This document shows positions 8,269 through 17,214 of a stretch of DNA of 64,000 nt, piece by piece; the first letter of the stretch is position 1; the number at the start of each line of letters is the position of its first letter. Below the pieces are notes generated by a model that saw only the letters and a list, made by a program, of their open reading frames with translations, was not told where the DNA came from and ran no database searches. The stretch lies in NCBI GenBank assembly GCA_030693515.1, contig JAUYAK010000095.1, positions 1-64,000 of the forward strand. Direction: 5' to 3'. Origin of the DNA: Opitutaceae bacterium (GTDB taxonomy: Bacteria > Verrucomicrobiota > Verrucomicrobiia > Opitutales > Opitutaceae). The position numbers and the translations under genes were made by a program.

Positions 8269-9021
8269 ATGAAACACACCCTCCTTACCCTCACCGCCCT
8301 GCTGCTGGCTCCGCTGCCCGATCTAAGCGCCGCAGATTCACCGAACACAAAAGCCACCGCGCCCGGGAAGCCTGCCGCCTCTGTTGCAAAGACCGTGTTT
8401 GCCGCTGACGAACAGAAATGGACCTCACTCTTCGACGGCAAGTCGCTCGATGGCTGGGCGGCCGAGGGCGGCACTGCCAAATACGAAGTGAAGGACGGCA
8501 TGATCGTCGGCAGCACGGTCGAGGGCAGCATCAACACCTTCCTCTGCACGAAGCAGGATTACGCCAACTTCGAGTTTGAGGCGGACGTGCTGTGCGACAA
8601 GGAACTGAACAGCGGCTTCCAGATTCGCAGCCACGTCTATGCGAAGGACGAGCCGCAGCCGTCGAAGAAGGAGCGCATCCGCAAGGCCGGCGAGATCTTC
8701 GGCTACCAGTGCGAGATTGCCCCGGCGGCCTCCGGCAACAGCGGCAATTTCTGGGACGAAGGCCGCTGGACCAAGTGGCACGATGACTGGACGAACAAGC
8801 CGGCGGCAAAGCAGGCGTTCCGAGAGGGCGAGTGGAACCACTACCGCATCGTCGCGCAGGGCGACCACATTCGCTCCTGGGTCAACGGTGTGCCGTGCGC
8901 GGACTTTCACGATTCACTCGACAAGTCCGGCTTCATCGGCCTGCAAGTCCACGGCGTTGCCAAGGGCAAGGGGCCGTATTCGGTCCGCTGGAAAAACATC
9001 CGACTCCGCGCCACCGAATAA
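8269..9021 (+). CDS. Secreted DUF1080 (3-keto-glycoside hydrolase-like) protein
   Basis: A 250-aa protein with a signal peptide (MKHTLLTLTALLLAPL...LSA), a low-complexity Ala/Thr/Lys linker to about residue 45, and one DUF1080 domain. Key segments: WTSLFDGKSLDGWAAEGG, FEADVLCDKELNSGFQIRS, GYQCEIAP, and VRWKNIRLRATE at the C-terminus. It is larger than the DUF1080 protein at 2889-3491 and belongs to the subtype with a GNSGNFWDEGRW insertion. The likely role is binding or eliminative cleavage of a C3-oxidised glycoside outside the cytoplasm (family knowledge; not proven for this member). It starts one base after the sulfatase remnant and is 30 bp upstream of an agarase-like glycosidase, so the three downstream genes probably share a transcript. 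Confidence 0.88.
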   Translation: MKHTLLTLTALLLAPLPDLSAADSPNTKATAPGKPAASVAKTVFAADEQKWTSLFDGKSLDGWAAEGGTAKYEVKDGMIVGSTVEGSINTFLCTKQDYANFEFEADVLCDKELNSGFQIRSHVYAKDEPQPSKKERIRKAGEIFGYQCEIAPAASGNSGNFWDEGRWTKWHDDWTNKPAAKQAFREGEWNHYRIVAQGDHIRSWVNGVPCADFHDSLDKSGFIGLQVHGVAKGKGPYSVRWKNIRLRATE

Positions 9022-9051
9022 TTCCGCAGCGCCGATCCGAACCTTCCTCCC

Positions 9052-10410
9052 ATGAATCGTCACCGCCCTTTCTGTCGCCCGTTCGTCGCCGCGGCCATTG
9101 TCGTCCTCGGCCTTGCTCCCGCACTCCACGCGCAAACCGACCGCTTCGGCGGACTGGAATCCATGACGGCCAAATCGACCGGCCGCTTTGGATTGGAAAG
9201 AATCAGGGATCGCTGGTGGTTCGTGACGCCCGAGGGTCACGCGATGATCTCGCTCGGCGTGAATCATCTCAACGAGGTGAAAAACGCTGCCGAGTATCCC
9301 CGCACGGTCCTCGCGCAACGCTTCGGCAAGGACTGGCCCCGCGTGCATGCAGAAATCGAAAAACAAATCCGCACGTGGGGCTTCAACAGCGCGGGCTTTT
9401 TTCCACCGCAGGAAATGCGGCGCACGATGCCCTACATCGTCACGACCAAGTTCATGTCCGCTTCGTTCTACAGTGAGCCGCTGGCTTACGTGGACGTCTT
9501 CACCCCCGCCTTCGCCGCCGAGGCCGAAACCAAGGCGGTCGCAGCGGCCACCGAAATGAAAGCCAACCCGATGGCCATGGCCTGGGCGTGGAGCGACTCG
9601 CTGAGCTGGGATCTCAAACTGACGCGGCAGTCGCGAGGCGCCGATTTCGTTTCCTTCATGCGTGGTCTGGCCGTCGGTGCGCCAGGGCGCGACCGTTACA
9701 CCGCCTTTCTGCGCGAGCGACATGGTGGCGACCTTGCCAAACTCAACGCCGCCTACGGGGCGAAATTCACCTCCTTCGAAGCCGTGGGCGGCGCCTCGCT
9801 CGATCTCGGCCGTGCGGCCGTCTTCGCCGACGACCGCGAGTTCCTGCGCCTCATCGCGCGGCACTATTTCCAGACGATCAGCACGCCCTTTCGCCGCGAA
9901 CATCCCCATGGTCTGCTCATGGGCGAACGCTTTCAGTTGCGCGACCATCCCGACGAAGTGCTGGAGGAAGCCGCGAAGTTCATCGATGTGCTCGGCATCC
10001 AGCCCGGCGACCATTTCTTTCCGCCCATCGCCCAACTCACGCGCCCGGACGAGACGTGGTTCGACGTGGCCGAGTTCGACCGCCTGCACCGGCTCACTGG
10101 CAAGCCCATCGTCGTCGTCGATCACCAGTGCGGTTTCTTCGATCAACAAACCCCCAAGACCGGCGGTTGGCATCAATACGCCTCCGCCGAGGATGCCGCC
10201 GTCAGCTACGACCGCTTCCTGCGCGACGCCTTCGCCCGCCCCTACCTTGTCGGTTATTTCCGCTGCCAGTATCTCACGATCTACAAGGACCAGCTCAAAC
10301 GCTACAAGCAGGGCCTGCTGCGACCCGATGGCACGCCCTTCGAGGACTACGTCACACGCCTCACGCAGACCAATAAGGATGTGATCCATCAAATTTTCGG
10401 CACCCCCTGA
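9052..10410 (+). CDS. Secreted agarase-like glycoside hydrolase (TIM barrel)
   Basis: A 452-aa exported protein (signal peptide MNRHRPFCRPFVAAAIVVLG...LHA). The segment RWWFVTPEGHAMISLGVNHL is characteristic of beta-agarase/GH-A clan-like proteins, and the rest looks like a TIM barrel (EKQIRTWGFNSAGFF, GIQPGDHFF, GKPIVVVDHQCGFF, RPYLVGYFRCQYL). I cannot assign acid/base and nucleophile with confidence. It is strongly similar along its full length to the protein at 59864-61237; the C-terminal block around YLTIYKDQLKRYKQGLLRPD is identical. It is more distantly related to the next gene (10439-11686). The three form a paralogous group. The substrate is probably a plant or algal polysaccharide fragment; agar specificity should not be assumed. 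Confidence 0.78.
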   Translation: MNRHRPFCRPFVAAAIVVLGLAPALHAQTDRFGGLESMTAKSTGRFGLERIRDRWWFVTPEGHAMISLGVNHLNEVKNAAEYPRTVLAQRFGKDWPRVHAEIEKQIRTWGFNSAGFFPPQEMRRTMPYIVTTKFMSASFYSEPLAYVDVFTPAFAAEAETKAVAAATEMKANPMAMAWAWSDSLSWDLKLTRQSRGADFVSFMRGLAVGAPGRDRYTAFLRERHGGDLAKLNAAYGAKFTSFEAVGGASLDLGRAAVFADDREFLRLIARHYFQTISTPFRREHPHGLLMGERFQLRDHPDEVLEEAAKFIDVLGIQPGDHFFPPIAQLTRPDETWFDVAEFDRLHRLTGKPIVVVDHQCGFFDQQTPKTGGWHQYASAEDAAVSYDRFLRDAFARPYLVGYFRCQYLTIYKDQLKRYKQGLLRPDGTPFEDYVTRLTQTNKDVIHQIFGTP

Positions 10411-10438
10411 CCCACGTCGCGCCCGCCACCACGGCAAT

Positions 10439-11686
10439 ATGACCACTCTCCGAAAATTCTTCATCGCCCTTACGCTCGCGCTCCTCATCAGCAACTCCCG
10501 CGCTGCGGACCCCGGCCTCGACGCCTACGGCGGCACGCGTTCGATCAAGGGCCAGGCTACCGGCTGGTTTCACCTCGAGCAGTTGCAGGGTCGCTGGTTC
10601 TTCATCACGCCCGACGGGCATGCCTACATTCCCATCGGCGTAAATCATCTCGGCACCTACTTCACCGGTGCGGATCGCAATCTAAGTTCCACCGAGCACG
10701 ACTTCGTCAAAGAACGGCACGGCGGCGAGGTGAAGCAGGCGGCCGTTCACGTGGAGAAAATAATCCGAGACTGGGGCTTCAACTATGCGGGCTACGATAG
10801 CCCGGTCCACTTCCGGCAAAGCCTGCCGTTCTCCACCGGGTTCAGGCAGACCCAAACATCGGGCGTTCGCTCCGGCACTCCCCCGCAATACACGGATGTG
10901 TTCGCCCCTGAGTTCGCCGCCGATCTGGACCGACGCGTCGCCGAATTTGTCCGGCCCTTCCGGGAGAGCCGCTACCTCCTCGGCTACTACCTCGTCGATC
11001 TTCCGCTCTGGGGCGATCACGCCTACCTCGCCGCCGAGGAGAAATCGCAGGGCGAAAGCTGGCTGTCGTTCTTTCGCAAACTCCCGCCCAACTCACCCGG
11101 CCAGCTCGCGTATGAAAAGAGCACGCGAAACGCGCCCGACCTCAAGGCCGCCGAACTGGCCTTCACCGTTGAGATCGCCGAGCAATCCTATCGCCTCACC
11201 GCCGAGGCCTTCCGCCGCCACGATCCCCACCACCTCGTGCTCGGGGAGCGTTTCGCCGGCGTCCGCTTGTTCATGCCCGTGGTGGAGAAATCAGCGAAAT
11301 ATTTCCCGGTCATCGCCACTCAGCTCGATGGCGAATTCAACCCCGCCTGGTATCGCGAACTTCACCAACGCACCGGCCGGCCCATCATCAGCGTCGATCA
11401 TGTCGCCAATTTTCCCACCTCCGCCACGGCCAGCGTGATGGGCCGCCCTTTGAAAAACGAGGAGGCCGCGGCCGCCCACTATTCCCGCTACCTCCGCGCC
11501 GCCTTCGCCGAACCCTACCTGGTCGGATACAACCACTGCCAGCTCGTCAGCCGCATAAGACGCGAAGGCGAGCCGCCGAGTTGGAAGCAAGGCATCCTCG
11601 ATCCCGCCGGCGCGCCCTACCCTCTCCTCCTCCAAGCCATCTCCGCGACAAACCACGAAGTGCTGGAGCGTCTTTATCGAAAGTAG
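10439..11686 (+). CDS. Secreted agarase-like glycoside hydrolase, divergent paralogue
   Basis: A 415-aa exported protein (MTTLRKFFIALTLALLIS...SRA). It shares the N-terminal RWFFITPDGHAYIPIGVNHL motif and overall layout with the preceding gene, including EPYLVGYNHCQLVS near the C-terminus, but is clearly more divergent and shorter. Barrel segments visible are RDWGFNYAGYDSP, YLLGYYLVDLPLWGD (a possible acid/base region), HHLVLGERFAG and GRPIISVDHVANFP. The gap to the preceding gene is 28 bp, so they are probably cotranscribed. Function is inferred as glycosidase on the same class of oligosaccharide. It is the last gene of this + strand set and converges on the 12-gene minus-strand operon across a 169-bp gap. 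Confidence 0.75.
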   Translation: MTTLRKFFIALTLALLISNSRAADPGLDAYGGTRSIKGQATGWFHLEQLQGRWFFITPDGHAYIPIGVNHLGTYFTGADRNLSSTEHDFVKERHGGEVKQAAVHVEKIIRDWGFNYAGYDSPVHFRQSLPFSTGFRQTQTSGVRSGTPPQYTDVFAPEFAADLDRRVAEFVRPFRESRYLLGYYLVDLPLWGDHAYLAAEEKSQGESWLSFFRKLPPNSPGQLAYEKSTRNAPDLKAAELAFTVEIAEQSYRLTAEAFRRHDPHHLVLGERFAGVRLFMPVVEKSAKYFPVIATQLDGEFNPAWYRELHQRTGRPIISVDHVANFPTSATASVMGRPLKNEEAAAAHYSRYLRAAFAEPYLVGYNHCQLVSRIRREGEPPSWKQGILDPAGAPYPLLLQAISATNHEVLERLYRK

Positions 11687-11855
11687 ATTTCGCCCGCCCG
11701 ATGGAGTTGCCGGAGTGATGAAACCGCCTTGGCGGACACGCCCGGCATTGCCCCCTCCTGCAATCGTAACGCGAGCCAGATGGCATGGCCGCAGCATGAA
11801 CGCTTCGTTCCTCACTCGATCGTTCGTCATGACACCCATTCGCCATCGCCCGCGA

Positions 11856-12782
11856 TCAATAGCCGAGGGTCGTGCGCACAAACTCGCGGCTCAACTTCAC
11901 ACTCTCCCGCAGCGGACGGGTCAGCTTGAAAGTTTTTTCGTGCGCCAGCTCGATGATCGCATCGCCCGCGAATCCGACATCGTTCAACGCGGCCGCGATG
12001 CCGGCAAAATCCGTGTCGCCCTCGCCGATCGCCTCAACCCATTTCCCGTCTTTGCTCTGGTCGCGCAGATGAAGAAAAACGATCCGCTTGCCGTGCTGGC
12101 GGATGAATGCGGCCGGGTTGACGCCTCCGCGAACCAGCCAGTTCAGGTCGGGCCCGAGCTTCACGTCAGGGATCCGCTCCAACGTGCCCTTTAGGTCGTG
12201 GAGTTCGTTTTCCACCTCGTAGGCGTGGTTGTGAAGATTGAGCACGACGCCATGCTTGGCGCAGAGCGCGATGATCGTCCGCAGGCATTCCGCCTGCGCG
12301 TCGAGCTGCTCCGGCGTCTTGCGCAGCGTCGGCGTCGCCGGGCGCGGTTGGCCGACGGTCGCACCCAGCGTGCGCCCGCCCAACTGGGCTAGCCGCGTAA
12401 TCACTTTCTCCGCGTCCTCGAGCACAGCCGAGTGCTGCGCGCGGTCCCACATCGCGCCGCCAAACGAAGTGCCGATCACGGGTAGCCGGTGTTTTTGCGA
12501 GAGTTCACCGATTCGCGCCACCGCGTCACCCGGTCGGAGCGCTGTGTGCATCAGCTCGATGCCCTCGATCCCGGCGTAACTGAAGTCGGCAAAAATCTGC
12601 GGCAGCACCGGCGTCGGATCGTAGTTCGGCTGCGTCGCCGCATAGACCCACGGGTGCGCGCCCACGACGACTTTGCGCTTCGTCGTCGCGGCACCGAGCG
12701 CGCCACTCAGGCCCGCTGCCGTTGCCGCAATCGCGGTGGTCTTCAAGAAATCGCGACGAGAGATCAGATGAGTTGGGTGCAT
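11856..12782 (-). CDS. Tat-exported sugar phosphate isomerase/epimerase-like protein
   Basis: A 308-aa xylose-isomerase-like TIM barrel, the last gene of the 12-gene minus-strand operon. The ATG at 12782 was chosen because it starts a twin-arginine leader (LISRRDFLKTTAIAATAA); the open frame continues upstream only as a shadow of the neighbouring gene. Probable metal-site motifs are LNLHNHAYEVENE, LGPDLNWL, FLHLRDQ and IIELAHE. It lies 11 bp downstream of a Gfo/Idh/MocA gene. The pairing of an isomerase of this fold with a Gfo/Idh/MocA oxidoreductase recurs at 3539-5683, so the two steps probably act in sequence. The exact substrate is unknown. Confidence 0.85.
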   Translation of the reverse strand: MHPTHLISRRDFLKTTAIAATAAGLSGALGAATTKRKVVVGAHPWVYAATQPNYDPTPVLPQIFADFSYAGIEGIELMHTALRPGDAVARIGELSQKHRLPVIGTSFGGAMWDRAQHSAVLEDAEKVITRLAQLGGRTLGATVGQPRPATPTLRKTPEQLDAQAECLRTIIALCAKHGVVLNLHNHAYEVENELHDLKGTLERIPDVKLGPDLNWLVRGGVNPAAFIRQHGKRIVFLHLRDQSKDGKWVEAIGEGDTDFAGIAAALNDVGFAGDAIIELAHEKTFKLTRPLRESVKLSREFVRTTLGY

Positions 12783-12793
12783 AGGGAATGGAG

Positions 12794-13912
12794 TTATTTC
12801 GAAATCGTGGTGACGCTCCCGGGCTTCCGCGGCGCGCCGGCATCGGCACTCGCGAGCGCGGCAAAGCAGAGCGCCAAACTGTCGAGGTTGTTGCGCGCAC
12901 TGTGCGCCGGCTCGCGGTTCTCCTCGATGGCGCAAAGCAGTTCGCCCATCGCGCCCTGAAAGCCGCTCGTAAACCACGTGCCGTCCAACGGCACCGTCGC
13001 CTGCCCATCGGCCGTGTGGAGCACCACTGTCTGCTCCGACAAACTCGGACCAACGCTCCGCAGCGTGCCGCGACTCCCGCACACGACCGTGCGATCCTCC
13101 TGCCCGTGCCGCACGTGGCCGTTGAAATTCAGCCGCACCTGCGCGCCTGGATAGTCGATCATCACCTGTCCGAGCATCGGCGGCTTCATCTCCTGAAACG
13201 CCGTGCGCCGCACGCTCGCCCAAACCCGCTCCGCCCGCTGGCCCCGCATGAACCGCGCTGCCATATCGAACCAATGGATGCCGAAGTCGAACAGCACGAG
13301 ATGGCGAATCTCCTCGAACGCCGTGCCCGCCGTCCACGTGTGATCCCATTGCAAGGTAAAATCCACGCTCGCCACCTCGCCGATCACGCCCGCGTGAAGC
13401 GCCGCCGCCATGTAACTGAAATGCGGCGCCCACCGGCCGTTCTGATTCACCGCGAGCTTCACCCCCTGCGCGTCCGCGAGTGCCACGAGCCGCTCGCCTA
13501 CTTCCAAATCCAGCACGAAGGGCTTTTGGCTCAACACGTGTTTCTTCGCCCGCAACGCCGCCTCGATCACGTCGATCCGCTCCTTCGGATGCAACGCGAC
13601 ATCGACGACCTCCACGTCGTCCCGACGCAACACCTCGTGATAGTCATCGCACACGGCCGCCTCCGGGAAAAATTCCACCCGACGCTTCTCCGCCCGCGTC
13701 ACATTCCGGTCACACAACGCAACCACCTCGAGCCCCAGCGCGCGATACGCCCGCAGGTGATATTCGGAAATGCCGCCGCAACCGATCAGCGCGATTTTCG
13801 GCCGATAGCTGTGCGGCCTCGGCGGAAGAGAAGGCAGCACCGGCGCCACGATAGTTCCGCCCGCGCCGGCCGCGCTCAAACCGTAACCACCCGAAGTCGT
13901 AGTCTCGCTCAT
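12794..13912 (-). CDS. Gfo/Idh/MocA family oxidoreductase (cytoplasmic)
   Basis: A 372-aa protein starting at the ATG at 13912, 2 bp after the stop of the preceding operon gene. A Gly/Ser/Pro-rich stretch of about 35 residues precedes the Rossmann domain (KIALIGCGGISEYHLRAYRAL). The catalytic-Lys motif is QKP (HVLSQKPFVLD) rather than EKP. The C-terminal domain includes HLVLFDFGIHWFDM, with the His of the family's active site. There is no Tat or Sec signal, so it should act in the cytoplasm, using NAD(P) to oxidise or reduce a sugar, inositol or sugar acid. It is one of three Gfo/Idh/MocA genes in this operon, which suggests successive redox steps or an oxidation-reduction epimerisation. Confidence 0.88.
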   Translation of the reverse strand: MSETTTSGGYGLSAAGAGGTIVAPVLPSLPPRPHSYRPKIALIGCGGISEYHLRAYRALGLEVVALCDRNVTRAEKRRVEFFPEAAVCDDYHEVLRRDDVEVVDVALHPKERIDVIEAALRAKKHVLSQKPFVLDLEVGERLVALADAQGVKLAVNQNGRWAPHFSYMAAALHAGVIGEVASVDFTLQWDHTWTAGTAFEEIRHLVLFDFGIHWFDMAARFMRGQRAERVWASVRRTAFQEMKPPMLGQVMIDYPGAQVRLNFNGHVRHGQEDRTVVCGSRGTLRSVGPSLSEQTVVLHTADGQATVPLDGTWFTSGFQGAMGELLCAIEENREPAHSARNNLDSLALCFAALASADAGAPRKPGSVTTISK

Positions 13913-13914
13913 GG

Positions 13915-14985
13915 TCAGTCGATCAGTTTCACGGTTTTCCTGAGCCGCGCGCTCAACACCGCGCTGTCGACGATCTGCTGGCCGACGCGCGCAATCTTCG
14001 GCGAAAGCGGTCCCTCGACCGGTCGCCCCTCGCGGATGCAGTGCACAAAATACTGGATCGGGTCCTGCTCCGGCGCCTGCAGTGCATCCACCGGCACATC
14101 TTCGCCGCGCACGTTCGCCCGCGTCTGGACGCGCACCGTCGGTTCGAAGTCGTAGGAACTGATCGTCCCGTCCTCGCCCTTGAGCACGAATCCGCACTTC
14201 GGCTGCGGCTGGTTCGTCCACGGATCGGTGAAGGTGCCCCAGCGCGTCTCAAACTTCGACAACCCCGTCGCGTAGCGCGCGATGGTCACGCTGTGTTGGT
14301 CCACCTCCAGCCCGCGCGTCTGGTCTACGACCGTCGTGACCTCCACCGGCTTCTTTCCGCCGTGATACCACGTGCCCAAGGTCGTCCCGTAGCCGAGGTA
14401 GTCGAGCAACGAACCGCCGCCCGCCGCTTTCCGGTAGAACCAGCTCTTGCGCTTCATCGGTGCCGTTGGCTCCACCTCGATCTTGTCGGCGAGGTGATAG
14501 AGCGGCCCGCGATTACCGTCGTAAAAATGCACCTCCTGCAGGGCTCCGATGCGTCCCTCGCGCAACAGCCGATGCGCCGTCGCATGGGCCGGATACCACC
14601 GCAGTGGCCAGTTGATCGCGAGCAACCGCTTCGCCCTTTTCGCCGCCGCGATCATCCGATCCGCCTCGGCCAGCGTCGCCGCAAACGGCTTTTCCACGAG
14701 CACGTGCACACGATACGGCGCCACCAATTCGACATACTCCGCATGTCGCGCCGTCGCCGGACAGAGCACGACAAAATCGGGTGCCGTCTCCGTCAGGCAA
14801 CAGTGTGGATCGGTGAACACGCGCTCCGGCGGAATACCGAAATTCCGGATCGCCGCCTGCATCCGCGCCGGGTCCGCATCGCAAATCCCGGCGATCTCGA
14901 CGTCGGGATGCTCGTGGCATTTCCGCAGCAGATCGCCCATGTGCATGTGATCGAAGTTCAGGCCGGCGACTTTGAGTTTTTTCAT
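13915..14985 (-). CDS. Gfo/Idh/MocA family oxidoreductase (cytoplasmic)
   Basis: A 356-aa protein with no export signal. The N-terminus is KKLKVAGLNFDHMHMGDLL, where the usual G-x-G-x-x-G is G-L-N-F-D-H, a divergent form of the nucleotide loop. The EKP motif is intact (HVLVEKPFAAT). Other family-like segments are INWPLRWYPAHATAHRLL and GGGSLLDYLGYGTTLGTWY. The start overlaps the stop of the preceding PTE-like gene by 4 bp (ATGA), and the stop is 2 bp before the next oxidoreductase gene, so translation is probably coupled. The unusual nucleotide loop could reflect different cofactor contacts; it is the most divergent of the three operon members by eye. Confidence 0.87.
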   Translation of the reverse strand: MKKLKVAGLNFDHMHMGDLLRKCHEHPDVEIAGICDADPARMQAAIRNFGIPPERVFTDPHCCLTETAPDFVVLCPATARHAEYVELVAPYRVHVLVEKPFAATLAEADRMIAAAKRAKRLLAINWPLRWYPAHATAHRLLREGRIGALQEVHFYDGNRGPLYHLADKIEVEPTAPMKRKSWFYRKAAGGGSLLDYLGYGTTLGTWYHGGKKPVEVTTVVDQTRGLEVDQHSVTIARYATGLSKFETRWGTFTDPWTNQPQPKCGFVLKGEDGTISSYDFEPTVRVQTRANVRGEDVPVDALQAPEQDPIQYFVHCIREGRPVEGPLSPKIARVGQQIVDSAVLSARLRKTVKLID

Positions 14986-15950
14986 GGCTGCGAAAACGCG
15001 AACGTCGAAGCGGGGGTGGAGACGAATATCCTGGCGAGTAGCGCCTGCGGCAATCCTGCTTCCCGGAGTTGCGCGGAAAAATCGCCCAGCAGAAAACTGA
15101 GCCCCGGTCCGCCTCCGTAGCTCCGCCAGTAGGCGCGTCGCGCCGCATCCATGCCGAGCATAATTTGGTCGGGAAACTCCGGGAGCAGCGCGACGATCAA
15201 GTCGCGCGTCGGGTTCCCCTGCCCGGCCTTCCAGCGAAACGCGCTGTCAAACTCCACCCGCACGCCGCTCGCCAACAACTCCCGGTGCAGCCCCGCATCC
15301 GGCTTTCGATCGGTGTGGGAGAGGCACACGTGCCGGAGATCCACCCCGTGACGGCGCAAGCGCTCGACTTGCGCCAATGCCAGCTCGCCCTGTTCGGTGT
15401 GCGTGAGGATCGGACAACCCGTCCGCCGGTGCGCCTGAGCCGCGGCCACGAAGATTTTTTCCTCACGCGCGGTGAACGCTCGGTCGCTCGCAATCTTGAT
15501 CACGCCGGCTCGGTGCGACGTGCGCTCCACAAGCGGTCCGTTGTAGTCGTGCGCATCAACGCCTTCGGTGATGTCCGCGACGAAGAGCGCGGCGAGTTGG
15601 TCCTCCGTGTAGAAATTTCCCCAGTGGCCGGGATCGTAGTATTTCGCCAGATGAAGTCCGGTCGGGCAGATGAGATGAACCCCGGAGCGATGCGAAACTT
15701 CCGCGAGTCTCCGCACGTTACGGCCGCTGTCACACGGCATCGAATCGACCATCGCGCACCCGCCGTCAGCGGCGAACTGCCGCAGTTCCATCACCGCGCG
15801 CTCCACGTCGTCGATCAAAAATTCCGGCGTCGCGTGCGTCACAAAACTACCGTCGATGATCACGTGCTCGTGCGCGTAGCACACGCCGAGCCGCCCCGCA
15901 GGGATGTCGCCGAGGACCGTGCGCACGAAGCTTTCCGGAGCGAACGCCAT
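14982..15950 (-). CDS. Phosphotriesterase-family metal-dependent hydrolase (lactonase-like)
   Basis: A 322-aa member of the amidohydrolase/PTE family. All six expected binuclear-site ligands can be placed: H27 and H29 (YAHEHV), the carboxylated Lys K152 (VIKIASD), H184 (ILTHTE), H212 (LSHTDR) and D268 (LGMDAA). Family members hydrolyse lactones, including sugar lactones and acyl-homoserine lactones, or phosphotriesters. In this operon of sugar dehydrogenases a sugar lactone is the likeliest substrate (inference). The chosen ATG (15950) is 4 bp after the stop of the MFS gene; longer frames upstream are shadows of that transporter. It has no export signal and so acts in the cytoplasm. It overlaps the next gene by 4 bp. 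Confidence 0.88.
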   Translation of the reverse strand: MAFAPESFVRTVLGDIPAGRLGVCYAHEHVIIDGSFVTHATPEFLIDDVERAVMELRQFAADGGCAMVDSMPCDSGRNVRRLAEVSHRSGVHLICPTGLHLAKYYDPGHWGNFYTEDQLAALFVADITEGVDAHDYNGPLVERTSHRAGVIKIASDRAFTAREEKIFVAAAQAHRRTGCPILTHTEQGELALAQVERLRRHGVDLRHVCLSHTDRKPDAGLHRELLASGVRVEFDSAFRWKAGQGNPTRDLIVALLPEFPDQIMLGMDAARRAYWRSYGGGPGLSFLLGDFSAQLREAGLPQALLARIFVSTPASTFAFSQP

Positions 15951-15954
15951 GGGT

Positions 15955-17214
15955 CTATTCCGTCGCCTTAACGGCGCCCTCTTCCACATCAAGCGAGGCC
16001 GGCGGGCGGAACGCCACCAGTAGCAGCACCGCCGCCGCCAACGCCAGGCCCGAGGGCACGAGGAACAGCTTCTGGAAATCCACCGCTCCGTCGTGCGTAA
16101 GCGAAGCTTGGAGTGGAATGAACAGCCATTTCGCCGCGAGGTCCCCCAGTCCGAGGATGAGCAGGTTGAAGAGCCCCTGCGCGCTCGTGCGCACATCCTT
16201 CGGGAACGCCACATCAATGAAAATGTAGAGCGTCGCGAAGAAGAAGGCGTAGCAGATGCCGTGGAGCACCTGGACCGCCACGACCGCCGGGACATTCTGG
16301 CTGAAGAACGCAAAGACGAGGAACCGGCCGGCGTGCCCGAGGATGCCGACAATCATCGTCCACTTCCAGCCGAGCCGTTTCAGGCACAGGCCGAGCACCG
16401 CCATCGTGAGAATCTCCGCGACCTGCCCGATGCTCATGATCGGCATGATGTTTTCGGGTTTCACGCCAATCTGGCCGAGGAAGCCGCCTGCCATCAGGAA
16501 ATAGCCGTTGTGGATCGTCGAGTCGATGAACGTGACGACAAAGAGGACGAGCAGGAACGGGGTCGTCAGGAGGAATTTCAGCGACTCCCGCCAGGCCGGC
16601 TTCTCGCCCGCGCCCCCGGCGACGGTCCGCGGCGGCGTGTGCGGCAGCGCCAGACTGAAGCCCGCGAGCACGATCGAAGCGCCGCCGGCCACGAGGAAGA
16701 TGTAGCTGAGCGCGTGTTCCAACTCCGCGCCCTGCACGCCTTGCAGCACGAAATACAGCGGCCACGACGCCAAGATCCAGCCGATGGTCCCGCCCATGCG
16801 CACGAGGCCGAACTGCCGGCGGGCGTCCTTCAGGTGCGTGAACGCGAGCGAGTTCGCCACCGAGATGGTCGGCACGTAGCAGATTGAATGCACGAGCATC
16901 AGGGCGAAAAACGTCGGGAAATCCCGCGTGAAATACAGCCCCAGCATCGCGAGGCCGCCGATCAGGTGGCTGCCCGCCATGAACCGCTCGGCGGAAAACC
17001 GACGGTCCACGAACTGGTTGCCGAAGAAGATCGCCAGAATCGACGCGATGGCGAAGCCGCTGCCGACCCACGCGATCTGCGTGCCGGTGAAGCCGAGCCC
17101 GCCCATGTAGCTCCAGATCAGAGGCAGCCACGCGCCCCAGATGAAGAACTGGAGCACCATCATGATGAAAAGCCGGATGCCGGCGGAATGAGCGGAGGTT
17201 GGGGGCGGGTTCAT
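15955..17214 (-). CDS. MFS transporter, nucleoside:H+ symporter-like
   Basis: A 419-aa protein with about 12 hydrophobic segments. The N-terminal region LFIMMVLQFFIWGAWLPLIW and the SVANSLAFTHLKDARRQFGLVRMGGTIGWI segment resemble the Nuc_H_symport (NupG/XapB) group of the major facilitator superfamily. In Verrucomicrobiota and Planctomycetota, members of this group sit in sugar clusters, so the true cargo may be a sugar or glycoside and not a nucleoside. The start ATG at 17214 overlaps the stop of the MBL gene by 4 bp. It is the only transporter gene in the 12-gene operon and is therefore the best candidate for uptake of the pathway substrate. Confidence 0.85.
   Translation of the reverse strand: MNPPPTSAHSAGIRLFIMMVLQFFIWGAWLPLIWSYMGGLGFTGTQIAWVGSGFAIASILAIFFGNQFVDRRFSAERFMAGSHLIGGLAMLGLYFTRDFPTFFALMLVHSICYVPTISVANSLAFTHLKDARRQFGLVRMGGTIGWILASWPLYFVLQGVQGAELEHALSYIFLVAGGASIVLAGFSLALPHTPPRTVAGGAGEKPAWRESLKFLLTTPFLLVLFVVTFIDSTIHNGYFLMAGGFLGQIGVKPENIMPIMSIGQVAEILTMAVLGLCLKRLGWKWTMIVGILGHAGRFLVFAFFSQNVPAVVAVQVLHGICYAFFFATLYIFIDVAFPKDVRTSAQGLFNLLILGLGDLAAKWLFIPLQASLTHDGAVDFQKLFLVPSGLALAAAVLLLVAFRPPASLDVEEGAVKATE

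Noticed and set aside
8914-10494. Long antisense frame (526 codons) over the agarase-like gene
   Set aside because: A shadow of a conserved gene; the same antisense frame appears over its paralogue at 59864-61237, because the sense proteins are alike.
11700-11790. Possible third copy of the short hairpin repeat, with CCGCCTTGGCGG at 11724-11735 and a CTCCTGCAATCG block
   Set aside because: Only the CTCCTGC part and the presence of a palindrome resemble copies A and B; the TTGAATC core is missing.
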